64,000 bases of DNA from positions 124,001 to 188,000 of the forward strand of contig NOWV01000132.1 in the NCBI GenBank assembly GCA_003344405.1, in the 5' to 3' direction. The notes under the pieces are model-generated. The model did not search any database and was not told the DNA's origin. It was given only the letters and a program-made list of their open reading frames with translations. Position 1 is the first letter of the stretch. Every line of letters begins with the position of its first letter. Both the position numbers and the translations under genes were made by a program. The stretch comes from Trichoplax sp. H2 (taxonomy: Eukaryota; Placozoa; Uniplacotomia; Trichoplacea). Of this stretch, positions 12,781 to 26,800 are shown one piece after another.

Positions 12781-14439
12781 CTGCAAGTGCATTAAAACAA
12801 TTTTATGATTCATAGCAGTCTATTGGCTAATATTCCATATTAATTACGGTAATTAGTGGATGATATAATTGCCGGCTAAAGAATTTGAAGACTTTCTTCC
12901 ATTCTTGTACACGATATCCTCCATATGAAAATGGGACTGATACTGGCTAAGGTTTACTTCTAGCCTTGCATGCGGAGACAGAAAGAGTTTTATGCAAGTT
13001 TCATAGGTAGAACGGAAGTATAGCATTAGTGTATAAAGTAACATGGCAGTACTCTTTGCTATTCTAATTTATACGGGTCTATACTGTACTCTTGGATAGA
13101 TTAGCTCTAATCGATAACTAGAAGCCGTATAAAGAGTTGGATAAGATCAAGATAATACCTTAAAAACTAAACTCTTTAATCTCGTTAAAGGCCTGTGATG
13201 ATATCTATAAAATGAGTCTACGACTACTGAAAGTTGTACTGTGTAGATTACTACTGTCTTGTAGCGGAGTCTGTGATCACTGCTAAAAGTATAAAAAAAC
13301 CTGTCTATAGAGAAATGTAGCCAAGTAAGTCTCTTATGATTGTCCTTAAAGCGAGACTGTAAGCATGAAGGACCTCTTACCGTATGCAAGATTTCTTATT
13401 ACTATTCTTAAAGTAATTCCGTTACCATTCGTTTATTGCCCCTTCGCTCAGTGGGCCTTAGGCAAGCTTGTAACGACTGAGAATCTCTTTTAAAGTATCC
13501 CAGATATTCTATTACAGTTGTTATAAAGAGACTGGGACAAGTGAGAATTTCTTAAAGTAATCAAGTAATATTTCTACGGTCTAGGAAAACCAATTGTGGC
13601 TCAATGCTATGCAGACTCTTTCATTTTACCACAACTTTACTCCTATAGCCGTTAAAAAGTTCAATCCTAAAATAGAAGATTGGAAGCCAAGATCATCAAA
13701 AATGAGCAATGTACTTTGTTTTAACCCATAGCCTCGCATGAATGATTAAACCTGTCCATTCTACGTAGAAAGACTTATGGATCTCTCCGTTAAGAGAAGA
13801 GTTCCATGGGCATGATATCGATTGGGTGTACTATGCATCAATTATGACCGCTCAATACGAGTAAATAACAATTCTTGACACTCTATTAAGGCATAGAGAT
13901 CCTGTGATTCAATCTCAGTCAGTAGTTTACACGAGAATATTACTCAAAATTGCATCTTTAATTAAGAAAGAAAGCAAAACAGAACATCAATTAATGATTT
14001 ACATCACTCCTACCTCATGCTTAATACTTCCTGTTGGATTACTTTCGATAGCCGCAAATAGGATACTAATTAGTTCTACTATTGGTGTTTGGAGCTATGC
14101 TAAAATGGCAACGCTACTCCATTTATTTCAGTAGCAGAATGATCTCCAATGAATAATTTGTACGCGTTAATTCTGTTGGCCGATCCAGCGCTGCTACTCT
14201 AAGTTAAAAATGACAAATATGTGGAATATTTATTTATACACTAGCGTAATTGACAATAATCTATCCATTTCGACCGGCGATTAATAGACTATCAGGTTGT
14301 ATAAACAAATGGAGAAGCGCATTAATAGCCATTATGAGAGCCAACTATTGAGATCAGAAGCAGCCGCTATGGTAGACAAAAGCAACAAAATTGTTTATTG
14401 TTGACATTCTTTATTAAACTTAATGGAAGTTAAGCGCTA
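12781..14439. other. Intergenic, nothing recognised
   Basis: No gene, RNA or clear repeat identified. Short open frames here (for example minus-strand 13147-13389 and plus-strand 13904-14134) have no recognisable protein features and are treated as chance. Confidence 0.4.
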
Positions 14440-15600
14440 ATTGCATCTTTAATAGCTAATTGAAATTAGCTATTAAAGACATACGGTGTTACGGCCAATC
14501 CAGTCATTCCCCGGGAATGGCTGGTTCCCGGTGATGGACCATAAAACCAGAGACAAGCACTAAGCAAAATTCAATCGCTGCAAACAATTGAAAATGCTCA
14601 ATGCAAAGAATAATTAAAATGCTCAATAGCTATTAATATTAAAGACATACGGTGTTATGGCCAATCCAGTCATTCCCTGGGAATGGCTGCTTCCTGGGGA
14701 TGGCTGGTTCCCGGCGATGGATCGTAAAACCAGAGACAAGCACTAAGCAAAATTCAATCGTTGCAAATAATTAAAAATGCTCAATGCAAGGAATATGTAC
14801 AGTATATTGATGAACATAAAAATAGTGCTCTATTTTAGATAAACATTACAAAGGAATGCTTGCTATCTCGAAGCATTCTCACTGAAAATTAAAATAATAG
14901 TAAAGGAATTAATGTAACTAGTACTAGAAAAGAGTTCGGTAGCAATATAAACAATCACAACCTAAGACTTGCGAATGATTAGAAATATCTAATGCAAGAG
15001 GTACATTTATTTAAGCTTACAATCAGTGAGTGTGAGATAACTTGTACTCTACATATTCTAGACTAACAATGTCAATAAATGCTAGCTACCTCCAGACATC
15101 TTTCCTCTCTGAAAATTGAAATAAGGATGATGGTAAAGAAGTTAATGTATTTACATTAACATTCAATCAGTACTTGAAAACCTGTTCGGTAGCAATAGAG
15201 ACAAGCAAAATTTAAGGCTTGCGAACAAATAAAATGCTCAATACAAGAAATGCCTGCTGTTTAGGCCTTAAGCTTGCAATCAATGAGTATAAGGTAGTCT
15301 ATGCTCTGTTTTAGACTAACAATGTAAATTAATGCTAGCTACCTCTCGATATCCTTCCTTTCCGAAAATTAAAATAATGACTAAATTAAAGAAGTTAATG
15401 TAAACAATTCCCAATGCCTTACTAACAACTGAAATGGCCAATTCAAGAAATACATTTATTTAGACTGTAAGCTTACAATCATTGAATATGAGATAGTTTG
15501 TGCTCTATTGTAGACTAATGATGTAAATTAATGCTAGATATTGACCCTTTCGGAAAATTAAAATTAGGATAAAGGTAAAGAAGTTAATGCAAACAATAAG
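14440..15600. repeat. Tandem repeats of about 170-250 bp with a hairpin at the left end
   Basis: A block starting 'ttaaagacatacggtgtta' occurs at about 14474 and 14643 and includes the GC-rich words 'gtcattcc-gggaatggct' and 'ggttcccgg'. It is followed by further related units sharing 'acaatca-tgagt-tgagata', 'gactaa-aatgt-aattaatgctag' and 'ggtaaagaagttaatgta' near 15020-15150, 15280-15410 and 15470-15590. A perfect 16-bp inverted repeat with a 2-nt loop lies at 14446-14479, at the edge of the first unit. It could be a non-autonomous element that amplified locally; no coding capacity was seen. Confidence 0.7.
14446..14479. other. Perfect 16-bp inverted repeat with 2-nt loop
   Basis: Arms TCTTTAATAGCTAATT (14446-14461) and its exact reverse complement (14464-14479) are separated by GA. 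It lies at the left border of the repeat field that starts 'ttaaagacatacgg'; a decayed version, 'aatagctattaatattaaag', precedes the next copy near 14630. Confidence 0.9.
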
Positions 15601-16355
15601 CAATACGATTTGCTCTCTATATTACGAATGTGTTTGAAGAGACAGGGTAGTAGATTATGACTAGCTGGAAGGGAGCCAACTTTAAAATCCATAACAGATA
15701 ATATGATACAGGCTTAATTAGCCAAACTCGATCTGCAAGGGAATAATTTATTCCTTATCTAATAGCTATTACCACATCTCTAAACTAATCAATCGCATCC
15801 TGTGCTCTGCTGTGACACAATATCAGTCAATAGACCAAATGAATACGTTAATCAATCTTACACCCCTTTTAAAATCAACTTTTAAGGATGAATATTCATG
15901 TCCAAATAAATTATAGTCAATTCTACTTGTAAATGCCCTTGACGTTTATTATTTTGCAGTCTTCATATCCAAATTAGAGCCAAATTTGAATATCAATGTT
16001 TTATATGCTATATGCACATAGGCAATTTTCAGTATGTCTACAATGACATCCATCCGAACATTAGTCATTATATTAAGTGAGATTCACTACCATAATCTAC
16101 CACTATGGATTATTGATATTAAGGAATAAGCAATAGCACAATTTTTACAAAAAATTTGCTACTATTGGAGGTTAGAAAGATCCATGCAATGAGAAATAAT
16201 CAGACTAGTCCCGTCCTGTGTATTAATCTATCCTCTCTATACACCTCCAGTATCGATATTTACACTGCTTAGCATTATATCCAAAATTGTAAAAATAATT
16301 CATTATTATGCCTTTGATCCACACTGATCCATCCTATAGTAATATGGATTTATGG
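15601..16355. other. Intergenic, 3' side of SPAG16
   Basis: Sequence downstream of the SPAG16 stop codon. It presumably holds its 3' UTR, but no canonical AATAAA was found close to the stop on the minus strand. No other feature was recognised. Confidence 0.35.
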
Positions 16356-19300
16356 TTATGACCAAATACGGATAGTAGCATCGGATCCTCCCGATAACAA
16401 ATATTCACCACTTTGATCGAAAGCAACCGTTTGCACAGCATCTTCATGGCCATTTAATGTCGTAACCTAACCAATGATGCAAAGATACATAAGAAAACAT
16501 TCAAAATGCTCAGTTTATCAACACTGCTTAATCTTGATGTACTGTACATGTCATGATTGCATACCTTTCCAGTATTTACTTCAACCATCTTAATACTACC
16601 ATCATTGGAGGCTACTGCGAGTAAGACACCTTAAAAGAGAAAATACAGGAATTTGATGATTGTGGCAAGCATATTCTCATAGGATTATAGTTTATATTTG
16701 GTCATTATAAAATGATGATCAGTAAATGGAATGGAAAATCAATTGGCTGTATTGGCAATGATGTCAAACGAATTTGTTACTGATGTATCGATAGGAGAAG
16801 AATAAAATGAGAGTAAAATGTCATTATAAGACAAACTCATTTATATAACATTTACACGCAAAAAATTTGTATAAAATAGGCATCATAAACTGAAAATTAC
16901 GCCATATTAATTCTATTCTAGTGTTTCATAAACCAAATATTACAGTTAGACTTTGATACTTCCGCCATAAGAATATGATGTTCTAATATAGCCTTTAAGA
17001 TGAAACGAGAGTAAGGTACAACTAAAAGATAAACTCATTTATATAACACTTAAATACAAATTACTTGTATGAAACAAGCAACATAAACTCAAAATTACAC
17101 CACATTAATTTCATTCTCGTAGTTTTATTAACTAATATTAAAGTAAGACCTTGATACTGCTGTCATAAGAGTATGATCTATTAATACAGCCACTAAGGAT
17201 GATTAAATACTCTTTCGTAAATAGTACATCTACTCCATCGTTCTTATGCCTATACAGAAATAATCTTACCTGTTGGGTCAAACGCAATCTTGTTAGCAGA
17301 ATGAGGACCAACATCAACAGATAACTGCATTGATGATGTTGCTATATTCCAGAACTTTACGATTCCGTATGCATCACACGACGCAATGGTATCGCCCTTA
17401 TAATATCAAAAATAACAGCACCTTATCACATTAAATCTCAGCCGTCTATTTCTACCCTTTAATATCTACTAGTTTACATCGATGTTTACAGTAATTACTC
17501 GATACGCCCTCAGTAATTTTTAAACATCTTACCTTTAGGTTGAAAACTGCATCATTACATGAATGCATATGGCCGTAGAATGTTTGTACACATAGCCCCT
17601 TGGATCGAATAAATGACCATGATAAATAAATGATAAAACGTACAAGAATATATATATATACCGCTCCGATCTATTACTTCTAACTTCAAGTATCATAAGT
17701 GATCTACCAATTATTAACTATTGTGATGAATTACAGATCTTAACTTACAGTTCTAGCATCCCATAATGATACAGTCTTATCCGCCGAACTTGATACCAAT
17801 GTATTTGAAAACGGCAAAAAAGAAACACTATTGACTGAGTCAGTATGACCTCTCAATGTAGTGCGGCAACGGATACTATCGAGAGTAAAAAAATAGTGGC
17901 ATAAGATCATAGTCAGATGAAGACATATCTCATTTCTAGAACTCTTTATAAACTTAGGCACACGTATCAGAGAAAATGCTATAGCAAAAGTATTACCTAT
18001 TTAAATCCCAAATTTTAGCTGTATGATCTAAAGAACACGATGCAATAAAATCGCCACAAGTATGCCAAGAAACTCCCCAAACAGCATGAGAATGATCACT
18101 AAATGTTTGCGTACATTTAGCTTTAGAAAAATCCCATATTTTAACCGTAGTATCTCCTGATGCTGTTGCTAATTTGGTTCCATCAGGATGGAAGCAACAA
18201 TCAGATATCCAATCAGTATGACCTTCACCAGTCATAACGGCCTCTCCGCTATCAATTATGAAAAATTCATAAGCATTCAATATTGTACTTGTAGAATATT
18301 TATAGCATTATCACATAAGAAATATCAGTAGCTTTTGTCATGATTTCAAAGGTGTAAATTATCCACTATTGAACTGATATAATATTCATGGTGTTATCAA
18401 ATATCAATATTTATGTCTTGATTTCAAAGTGTTAAGTATCCACCTATTAAACTGACATAGTATTCATAGCGTTATCACGTAAGAAATATCAGTATTCATA
18501 TCATAATTTTAAAGGTATTAAGCATCCGCTATTGAACTGGTATAGTATTTATAGCGTTATCTCATAAGAAATATCAGTATTTAAGTCTTGACTTTAAAAG
18601 TGTTAAGTATCCATAATTGAACTAGGGTAATAATATTCATAGCGTTATCAAATAAGGAATATCATCATTCATGCCATGATTTTAAACTGAAATTTTTTGT
18701 CAACAATTTAAGGTAATATACAAACAATCTTAAAAAAAATTCGCAATCACAATAGACCGAAAGATCGCTGGCCTACCTTGGTATTGCCCACATTTTCCAT
18801 TTATTATCATCACTAACAGTTGCCACAATCTTCTTACGTGGATGGATAGCAATCCCACTGACGGCCATATCATGAGCTTCGATAGTATTGCTTAATCGTA
18901 ATCCGCCAGCTCTTGTTAAATGGATACATGGCGATTTTTGCATGGTCAAGTAGGGATTAATGCCAGTATCGGGAGGAAATTCTGAATCCTACATATGAAA
19001 CAGACGGTGAGTAGGACGATGATCACATCCTCAGAAAAAACAGTATTGACTAAGTAGGACAGTCTTGAACCTGCTGTTTTGGTGATAATTTGTCTTCTAC
19101 TGGCGATCGCTGGACGACTGCTTCATTACTACGATTTTCTCCTGTAGCATGGGAAGCCAACGATTTCTGAGAAGAAAGTGGATAAGCCTTACCAGGTAGA
19201 TCAGTAGCAGCAGAAGTAGCGGTTAAAGGCGGAATAGTAGCCATTTGTTGTTGTAGAGCTAAAATAATGAGATTTGGCTCGATTAAAACAGCATTAATTA

Positions 19301-21829
19301 TAGCTGTAAAAGAAACTTTACTGTCATTCGATTATAATTTGACTATTTATACAACTATATATATAAGTATATACTATTATTGAGTATCTACATCTAGATA
19401 TATCTATTCAATTTCATTACATGTTATTTCTCCTCCTTGATCAGCATTCTTAAGGGTATTTTGCAACCTAACTAGCTGCAAAGTATAATTTTACGATTAG
19501 GTTGTTGAGATTGGCCTACTCTATCTCATCAACTGACAAGATTTTGTTATAAGAATATGCCTGATGAAAAATACTATAAAATAAACTACCTGATTAACCA
19601 CTCGATCACGTTCCAATCGTGTTAACATTTTTTCTCTCATTGCCGTCTATTAATGGATAACATGAAATTTAGTGCTTTAAATAAGCTTTTAAATAACAGA
19701 TACAATTCATTTGCGTTCAGGAGTAGATTGAGAATCTGTTCCAAAAATAGCCTTATTACCTCGTATTTTTGTCGTAATTGAGTCAGTGTTGGTTCATACT
19801 GTGCATAATGCTTTTTTAATCTAATTTAAAATAAGTTAGCAGCAATGAATTAGACGTGGCTTAAACAGTTCATTACGTATGAATTTATTTCAAACAATTT
19901 GAAAAGCTCACTTTTTAAGATCGGATATTAATTTATTCTTTTCTTGAGCAACTCTTTGATGATGCATACGATGATAGTCCCTCTCTTTGCGTAATCTAAT
20001 GTAAGTTTGTTTTGCATTTCTGAAAGCAAGTGAATTTAGCGGCATGTTACTAAGTGTAACTAATTTGAATGTCACGTTATAATTTCAAGAAAAAATAGTA
20101 AAGTCTTTCATTAATGTGTTAAACGAATTTTAAGTCTTATTGTTGGGCTATAACTGCTAGTATGGCATCAATCTAACTACTTTTCATGTATAATACTCGG
20201 TGCAGTTATACTAATCATATATATATATATATCACTGATATACATTAGTAGCACTTAAAACCTTTATTCCAGTGATATTGATCATTAAAACATATCTTGA
20301 TTAATCCGATCATATAGAAAACTAATTGAAAATACAATTTATCCGAAGGGCTGAGGTAATTTGCATTAAAATAATTTGCTTACTGTGCAGCTGTCTTGAA
20401 TTTCTCCACCTCGCCATGAAGAACTTTGATATCTTGATCCAATAGATCATTTCTAAAATAAATTTAATACATTCAATTAATATGTTGTAATCGTGTGAAA
20501 TTCCTCATCTTGAACTTCGCTTTGTTTAAGTTATAACGAAAAAGCTATTCCTAAATAGAGATACTGGAATTGAAGATTGCAAATTTCTAGTACTTTGTGT
20601 AAATATCGGGCACCACGCTAACATCTTCTGGGTTTAACTGTCCTTTTTGCATCAATTCATACCTAAACAGTGTAGAGTTTTGGCAGTAAGATTGATTAAA
20701 TTTAGTTATTGTCGACTATTGCTACACACTTCAGTAAGAAGTTTACCATTCGGTTTGAAAGCAATCTAGAGTACGTGTTAATCCCATCTTCACGAAGAAA
20801 TTTCGGACGAAGTCATCAATTAATTCTGGACGCTTTTAAATAAAAATAATTGCAATTGAAAAAGTTTTGTAAACTTTAGATTATAGGTTAACGAATATCA
20901 ACTTGTTGAAAGATTATAACATAGGATTAGGTCGTGAGTTACCTTTTGAAGTTTGGCTACGGGTACCGGCACAACCGTTTGCTATAATTAATTATTAAGT
21001 TAAAAAAGTGGGGGTATTTACTAACATGAAAATATAAACATCTTAGCCATCCTATTTTAAAAACAGTCTTTATGACTATGCTTACCGCTGCTTTAGAGTC
21101 TTCTTTCTTTTCTTGTAAATTTTTAACAGCTTTATCTAAGTTTTCTTCGCCATCTACGATAGTATAGATATTGGTAGGCATTAATAAACTAGTGTACAGT
21201 ATCCACTCAAGGCCATAAAATTTTTACCCATACTGTGATTAGACAACATTAAAATAGATGCCATTTAGACTGACCTGATATCGAATCGACTTCATCATAA
21301 GGTACCTAGTAAATGATATTTTAGGTAGTGAAGAATACATGCATCATTGCCTCTATCCAATTTCAAATTTTCGACGCTATCCATTGCAATAAAATCATCA
21401 TAGTATTATACCTCTTCATACTGGAAACCGTCTTCACTATCGTCTTCGATGGATAATTCTGTTTAGAATTTGATGTTAAGTCAAAGTATACGTGTATTTA
21501 TCCGAAAAGAATAGTAGATTACAGAAAGCTTTACGTAGGTTCACTAGCTATGATAGAGCTTTCTCGTAAAATCAATTATTATCACATTTATCAATACGAA
21601 TTTATGAGTATAGACGAATCCACGATCAAGTTTTAGCAACAATATATCACAAAGCATATAGCTAGTGCTGCAGATTGTCAAAGCAATGAATGTCAATCAT
21701 TGACCAATTCTAAATGATAACTAGTGAATTATAATGGGATACTAAACTATACGATTTAAATTTTGCTGGAGCTTAAAACTAAACGCACAGAAGGATACGT
21801 TCCAAGTAATAATTTGGATCGTCGGCCAT
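16356..21829 (-). CDS. SPAG16: SPAG16/PF20, axonemal central-apparatus WD40 protein, complete
   Basis: Orthologue of sperm-associated antigen 16 (PF20), a component of the central-pair apparatus of 9+2 cilia. Twenty exons join in perfect phase to 622 aa, close to the human 631: 21799-21829 (ATG), 21412-21458, 21275-21305, 21086-21153, 20943-20981, 20747-20832, 20594-20662, 20384-20452, 19912-20019, 19760-19820, 19590-19646, 19421-19475, 19071-19258, 18777-18988, 17997-18248, 17749-17875, 17533-17598, 17270-17396, 16565-16629, 16356-16466 (TAA). The start is supported by NYYLEQ, which spans the first splice as in the human protein. Residues about 73-120 hold the conserved [18 protein letters not shown] block, 125-250 a charged helical/coiled-coil stretch ([13 protein letters not shown]), and about 304-622 seven WD40 repeats ([44 protein letters not shown] at the end). 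Only the linker at about 250-300 is poorly conserved. Fit is very strong. Confidence 0.97.
16801..17205. repeat. Two-copy ~190-bp tandem duplication in SPAG16 intron 18
   Basis: Two diverged tandem copies share 'aaactcatttatataaca', 'cataaact-aaaattac-cca-attaatt' and 'cttgatact-c-cataag-atatgat'. The shared anchor lies at about 16844 and 17034, giving a period near 190 bp. Both copies lie in the intron between exons 17270-17396 and 16565-16629. Confidence 0.75.
18290..18690. repeat. ~95-100-bp tandem repeat (about 4 copies) in SPAG16 intron 14
   Basis: The intron between exons 18777-18988 and 17997-18248 is almost filled by a repeat: 'cattatcacataagaaatatcagta', then 'catgattt-aaaggtgttaa-tatccactattgaactg-tata-tattcatag'. 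Copies start near 18303, 18395, 18470, 18550 and 18640. Confidence 0.8.
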
Positions 21830-23871
21830 TGCAGCTATATACTATACTGATGTGTGCCTCCTCTAATTTTAGATTTCGTTGTTTCTCGATTCTACCAAGT
21901 ATTATTTCTCTCTCTGTCTCTTTGATATCTTGGTAGTCTCTGTATATTTTGCAGATTTGTTAGGAAGCTGCCGCTGCCATATCACCATAGTAACCTTAAC
22001 ACCGTACAGTACAGTTGTTTTACTTGTTTCTATGAAGACAAGCTTAATACTGTAGCGCTTGTAAGTCTGATTGTAGTAATTTACAGTGTAAAGCGTTGTC
22101 ATCTACAGTACCTACTGCGTAGTTGTACTGTACTGTACTGTATAGTACTTACTGCTAGTATACAGCAGTTACTATGACTATACATTACTATACTACTGTA
22201 TACGTGTTATACTATACTATACATGTTATACTATACTATACATGTTATACTATACTATATAACATCTTGTACTCCAGGGAAGTTTTTATCTTCCGTGAGC
22301 CTACGGAACATTTAGCCATGAAGTACATCAAAATGTGGCACTGATAGTGACTACAGCTAAATCGACGGTAGTATGCGTCACAATATTGTATACATCTAGG
22401 TATAATTCTATTGTAGGCATCGAGTCTCAGTTTACCGACGACGTATAAATTTAAGAATACTAGCTAACAGACTTCAATATTATAGTGAACTCCTTAATAT
22501 TATCAAGTCGAAAGTTTTACCCGCTATATTACGTCAATGGCTATAACAGCTGTATACATATTGTCAACTTATTCTCAGACATGCTGTTAGTTTAAATAAT
22601 AAGGGTAACGTTAAATTGATAAAATAATCAAATATAAGCTATGAAAGATTTTAAGTTAAATTTCTTCAAAAATATGTGTAAGTATACATAGTAATATACG
22701 AAAATTAGTTTTTAACGCGAATAAATATGGATAATACGCGTATCCCTAAGAATTGCAGATAAATGACGTAACACTTGTTATTGACGCTTAAATAACTTAC
22801 CATGAATACGTACAATAATCGGCGTACCAACTTTGCATCAGTCATAAATTATAATTTATTAAGGCTGCGCATAATTATAATTACTAGCATACGTACAATA
22901 TATCTACAACTTACATCTTCATAAGGTCTTCGAGGACGCAACTTGGCTGATATTTAATTATATAATTTGTAGTTATTACGAAAATATAACAAATAATTTA
23001 TATACTGGAACTTTCGTGTTCACTACAGTAAATTACAATGGATTATATCATGTCACCACCTGTGAATTACTCTTCAATTTATGAAAGAATTGTAGTTTAT
23101 TGCCATGCTGTAAATTAAATACATGAATTTAGCCGTGGTTCCGTGAAAATCAATTCACAAATTATCATGCTCCTGATACAGAAGTAGTCAGTGCTTATCA
23201 TATTAACACGGATAACTTTAATAAATATGTCTCCGATCACAATACGATATCAAACCTAAGGAATCATCGTTAATAAAGCGCAGCAAAATTAGATTATTGA
23301 CAACACTTTATAATTTAAATCCAACTGTTAAAAACTATTTTTAATTTTATTTTTATTTCATCATAAAAGCAACAACGCTTTCAATAAATAAATGGGCACG
23401 CTAAATCGGATTGAATTGCAATGCAAATTTTCCTATTATGTTTATAATTCATATACAGTTAATAAAATGATTAATCTCTGTGCATCAATAATACATGACA
23501 GCAAAGGTATTGATGATTTTCATACCCCAAAACATCAACGATATATTACATTAATTAAATGTAGCGATTTGCCACAACTTTTTCCTCAAAATTTTTACAG
23601 ATAGTAATAATTATTGATTGGGAATGACAATCTATCAAGTAAACATCAATTTAAAGCTAATAAATGCTAATTAGTTTATTTTTTGTCACTAAACGAAATA
23701 CGTGTTAGTTATTAATCATACAGCAACGACTTTAGCAGTCAAAAGAACATCACTGGCAACGTACATAAATTCTAATAAAAGATTCGTTAATAGCAAAGCA
23801 ACATATATATCGACCGTTAAGCCTTCGGTTAAAATCTGCAATAGTACATCTCTGTGATATGACTGTCATTC
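21830..23871. other. Intergenic region between SPAG16 start and separase end
   Basis: About 2 kb with no supported gene. It would contain the SPAG16 promoter and the separase 3' UTR. A CTGTACTGTACTG-rich patch (22105-22150) and a TATAC satellite (22195-22262) are the visible features. AATAAA occurs on the minus strand near 23675, roughly 190 bp past the separase stop, and could be its polyadenylation signal. Confidence 0.4.
22195..22262. repeat. TATAC-type minisatellite
   Basis: Three near-identical tandem copies of 'tgttatactatactatacat' (about 20 bp each), flanked by further 'actgtactgtactgtat' sequence to the left. Confidence 0.85.
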
Positions 23872-26800
23872 TTAATCATGGCATATAGGTATCCCATATA
23901 CTACTGGGGAAGCGCCGACCAAGTATTTTAATTTACAAACATTTCTTGCAGCATGAATATGTTCTAGCAAGGATCCATTACCGGAATCGTTCATCCAAGA
24001 TTGAATAAGGTGCATAGTAAATCGATCGATATCTTTATCCGTAACATCCCACATGTTAGCAACAATACATGGACTAAATAAAAATATAGACAGCAACATA
24101 AATTGAATGTATATGTGATTAGAAATGTAAATAAACAATTTAATAAGTTACCATCCAGCTAACAAGTAAGTCATTGCCATGCCATTTGCCTCTAGTAAAC
24201 CTGAAACCTGAATAGTTAATAAATCAAGATAAATCTTATATTTCGCGTTACTTTACGGCGCTGAAGAATAATAGATACTAGCTCGTACTATCAAACAGTA
24301 CGCATGCAAACCTTAAGCTTCCCACTACTACACCCCATTAGTAGTGTGGTTGCCTTGCAATTTAGCTTTTGAATAGAATCGCCCTTCAAATAATCTGCAC
24401 CGGAACCGTGACCGCAGTATCTGTAAATGAAATCATCAAATGTACAGTATTAACTATCATTATTTCGATTAAAAGCTGAGCTTAAGTCTTTATAATTACA
24501 TGAAAAAATCATTGTCTGTTAGCGCAGCTCCAAATTCTTCTTCGTTAGGAATTCTGGCAATAATTCCTTTCCACTTATTCCTAGGAAACATCGTATATTT
24601 TAGTCACAGTCTTAAGAAAAAACAACTACCAAGAAATTTATAAAATACTTACGAGTTAAAAAATGGTCCAAATGCTTTTTCTGTAGATGGTAAATCATTT
24701 CTTGGATTTAGTATATAAAAGGTGTTCTTTAAATTTACCCGATAATCAACTCTGGACAACTAGGTATCGAGACATACGTAAAAGTGATAGGAAAAACGAA
24801 CATAATTAATTAATTTGTGTGTGTGTGTGTGTGTTATTAAAATAAAATCAGAAATGTTCGCACATCAGAAAAGTGTGAAAGAACGAAGGGTAAGGATGGC
24901 ATCCTTGATACAGGATGAGGTCGCAAAATGCTGATATTTTCCCATGGCAGATGTTGCAGATGCTAAAAGTTATAAAATTTAAGTAGTTTAATATATTAAA
25001 GTAGCCTTATTAGTTAACAAATATATCGGTATAAGTTCACTACCTTATCCAGAATTAATATAACTGGATACCGCTCACTGGTACGACTCCTATAACATCG
25101 TGCAATTCGAAATAAATGATGCCGCTTTCAAATTAAATTCAAAACTGATATCGTATATGAATTACTCTCTCTAAAATTTACCCCGGAGAAATGAATCCTA
25201 TCTTATTCGCCATAGCAGATATTTCTTTCACGGCCTGCCAATATAAACCAAAGATAATAAACATCCACTAGTAGATAGTACTCAATAAAATTAAAAATAT
25301 TTTTATTCAGTAGTTCTTGTATCCAGATCAGCTTATTTGAACACAAACATACATTCATAATTTTAAATTAAATATTCAAATTCACACAATAACATTACAG
25401 ATTTATACCGTGCGTATGGCATCGTCATCTCTTGATAAACCTAGCACTAACGAAATAGCTTCAACAAGTTCCTCATCATCCAAGTATTCAATTGAATTTA
25501 GTAGCACCTAAAGTCCATAATAATAGCACCAGTTACTCGCTATATATATTTAAAAAAATGTGAGATCCAACATACGGAATGGATCTAAGTGAACTTACCT
25601 TAAGTAAACCTTCATCTAACTCCCGTTTTAATTTTGTCACAACTTTCGACTTTACTTGATCAGATAGAGTTTGCAGCCGATACTGCATTGTGGCATCTTT
25701 GCATATTCCGAGTACCATACCTTTTAGACAGCCTAACAATTTTTTCTCAATACTTTCAGCAAATTTCTGTGAGTAAGAGTAAAGTGATGTCAAGATAGTA
25801 AGAAATTAGTAGTCAAATTTACCAGAAGATGAAATGTTTACCTTCATTTTTTCATCTAGTTTATAGCGTTTATTCCACCAACTCTTCTTGTTACAGTCTT
25901 TCATGCTCGCGGAATTTTCGTCCAGTATATTATCATAATCCTTTAGAATTGTGAGATACGAAACTATAGAACCCTAAAATGATCGAAAGATTCGATATAG
26001 AAAGTAGAAATAAAATACTCTAAATATTTACTTTGAAGACAATTGGAAGCGTTAAGTAAAATAATCATACAATATCATCAATATGTAAGGGGATCCTATA
26101 AAGTATCGGCTTCGTCTTATTTTGAAGGCGTGATATTAGCAGATAGTTGAAATTGTTTGACTTCATATCCATTCCGTCGTAAAGTAAATAGTTGCTCGTG
26201 CTTACCAATGATAGAGTACATACAACTATTCCTACAATGAACATAATTATAGGTATTTTTCCCTTAAGATACTCAAATTTATCAAAAACTTGTAAACATA
26301 TGATATACAAATATACGCGTATATTAGCTAGCTTAAATTACCATCTGGTAATGTATCAACTGAATGCTCTTGAAAATTTTTCTCCAAGTCATTTCCAAAT
26401 AAATATTGTTCCTTGAATGACAGTAGCTTTCTTTTTTCAAGAAAATACTGCAGCCGAGTTGTTGCAGCTTCACTTTGTTCATTTTGTGAATTAAGACCAC
26501 TCTCTTCTTCGCTTCCTTTTGGTTCTAGATCGAGATCCAACGAGGATAGCTGGCTAATTAAGCTTTCCATTGGTTTATTGTCTCCACGAAAAGACTATTA
26601 ATAGAATAGAATATATTTTTTATTATTAGCTATTATTCGGACAAGCCTTCAAAAAAAAATGTAGAGACTACCTTAAGTACTGAAGCAATAGCATTAGATT
26701 CATGGCAATGATTCCTAAAGGGAATATAAAGAAGATAAATATGTATTGTAGACAAGACATCAGCATTTAGTACTGTTTATTTTGTTTACTTCAGGTAAGA

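Noticed and set aside
21086-21181. Start of SPAG16 at the ATG at 21179-21181
   Set aside because: The acceptor at 21154-21155 gives SISDGEENL, matching the human protein, and upstream exons 21275-21305, 21412-21458 and 21799-21829 supply the true N-terminus.
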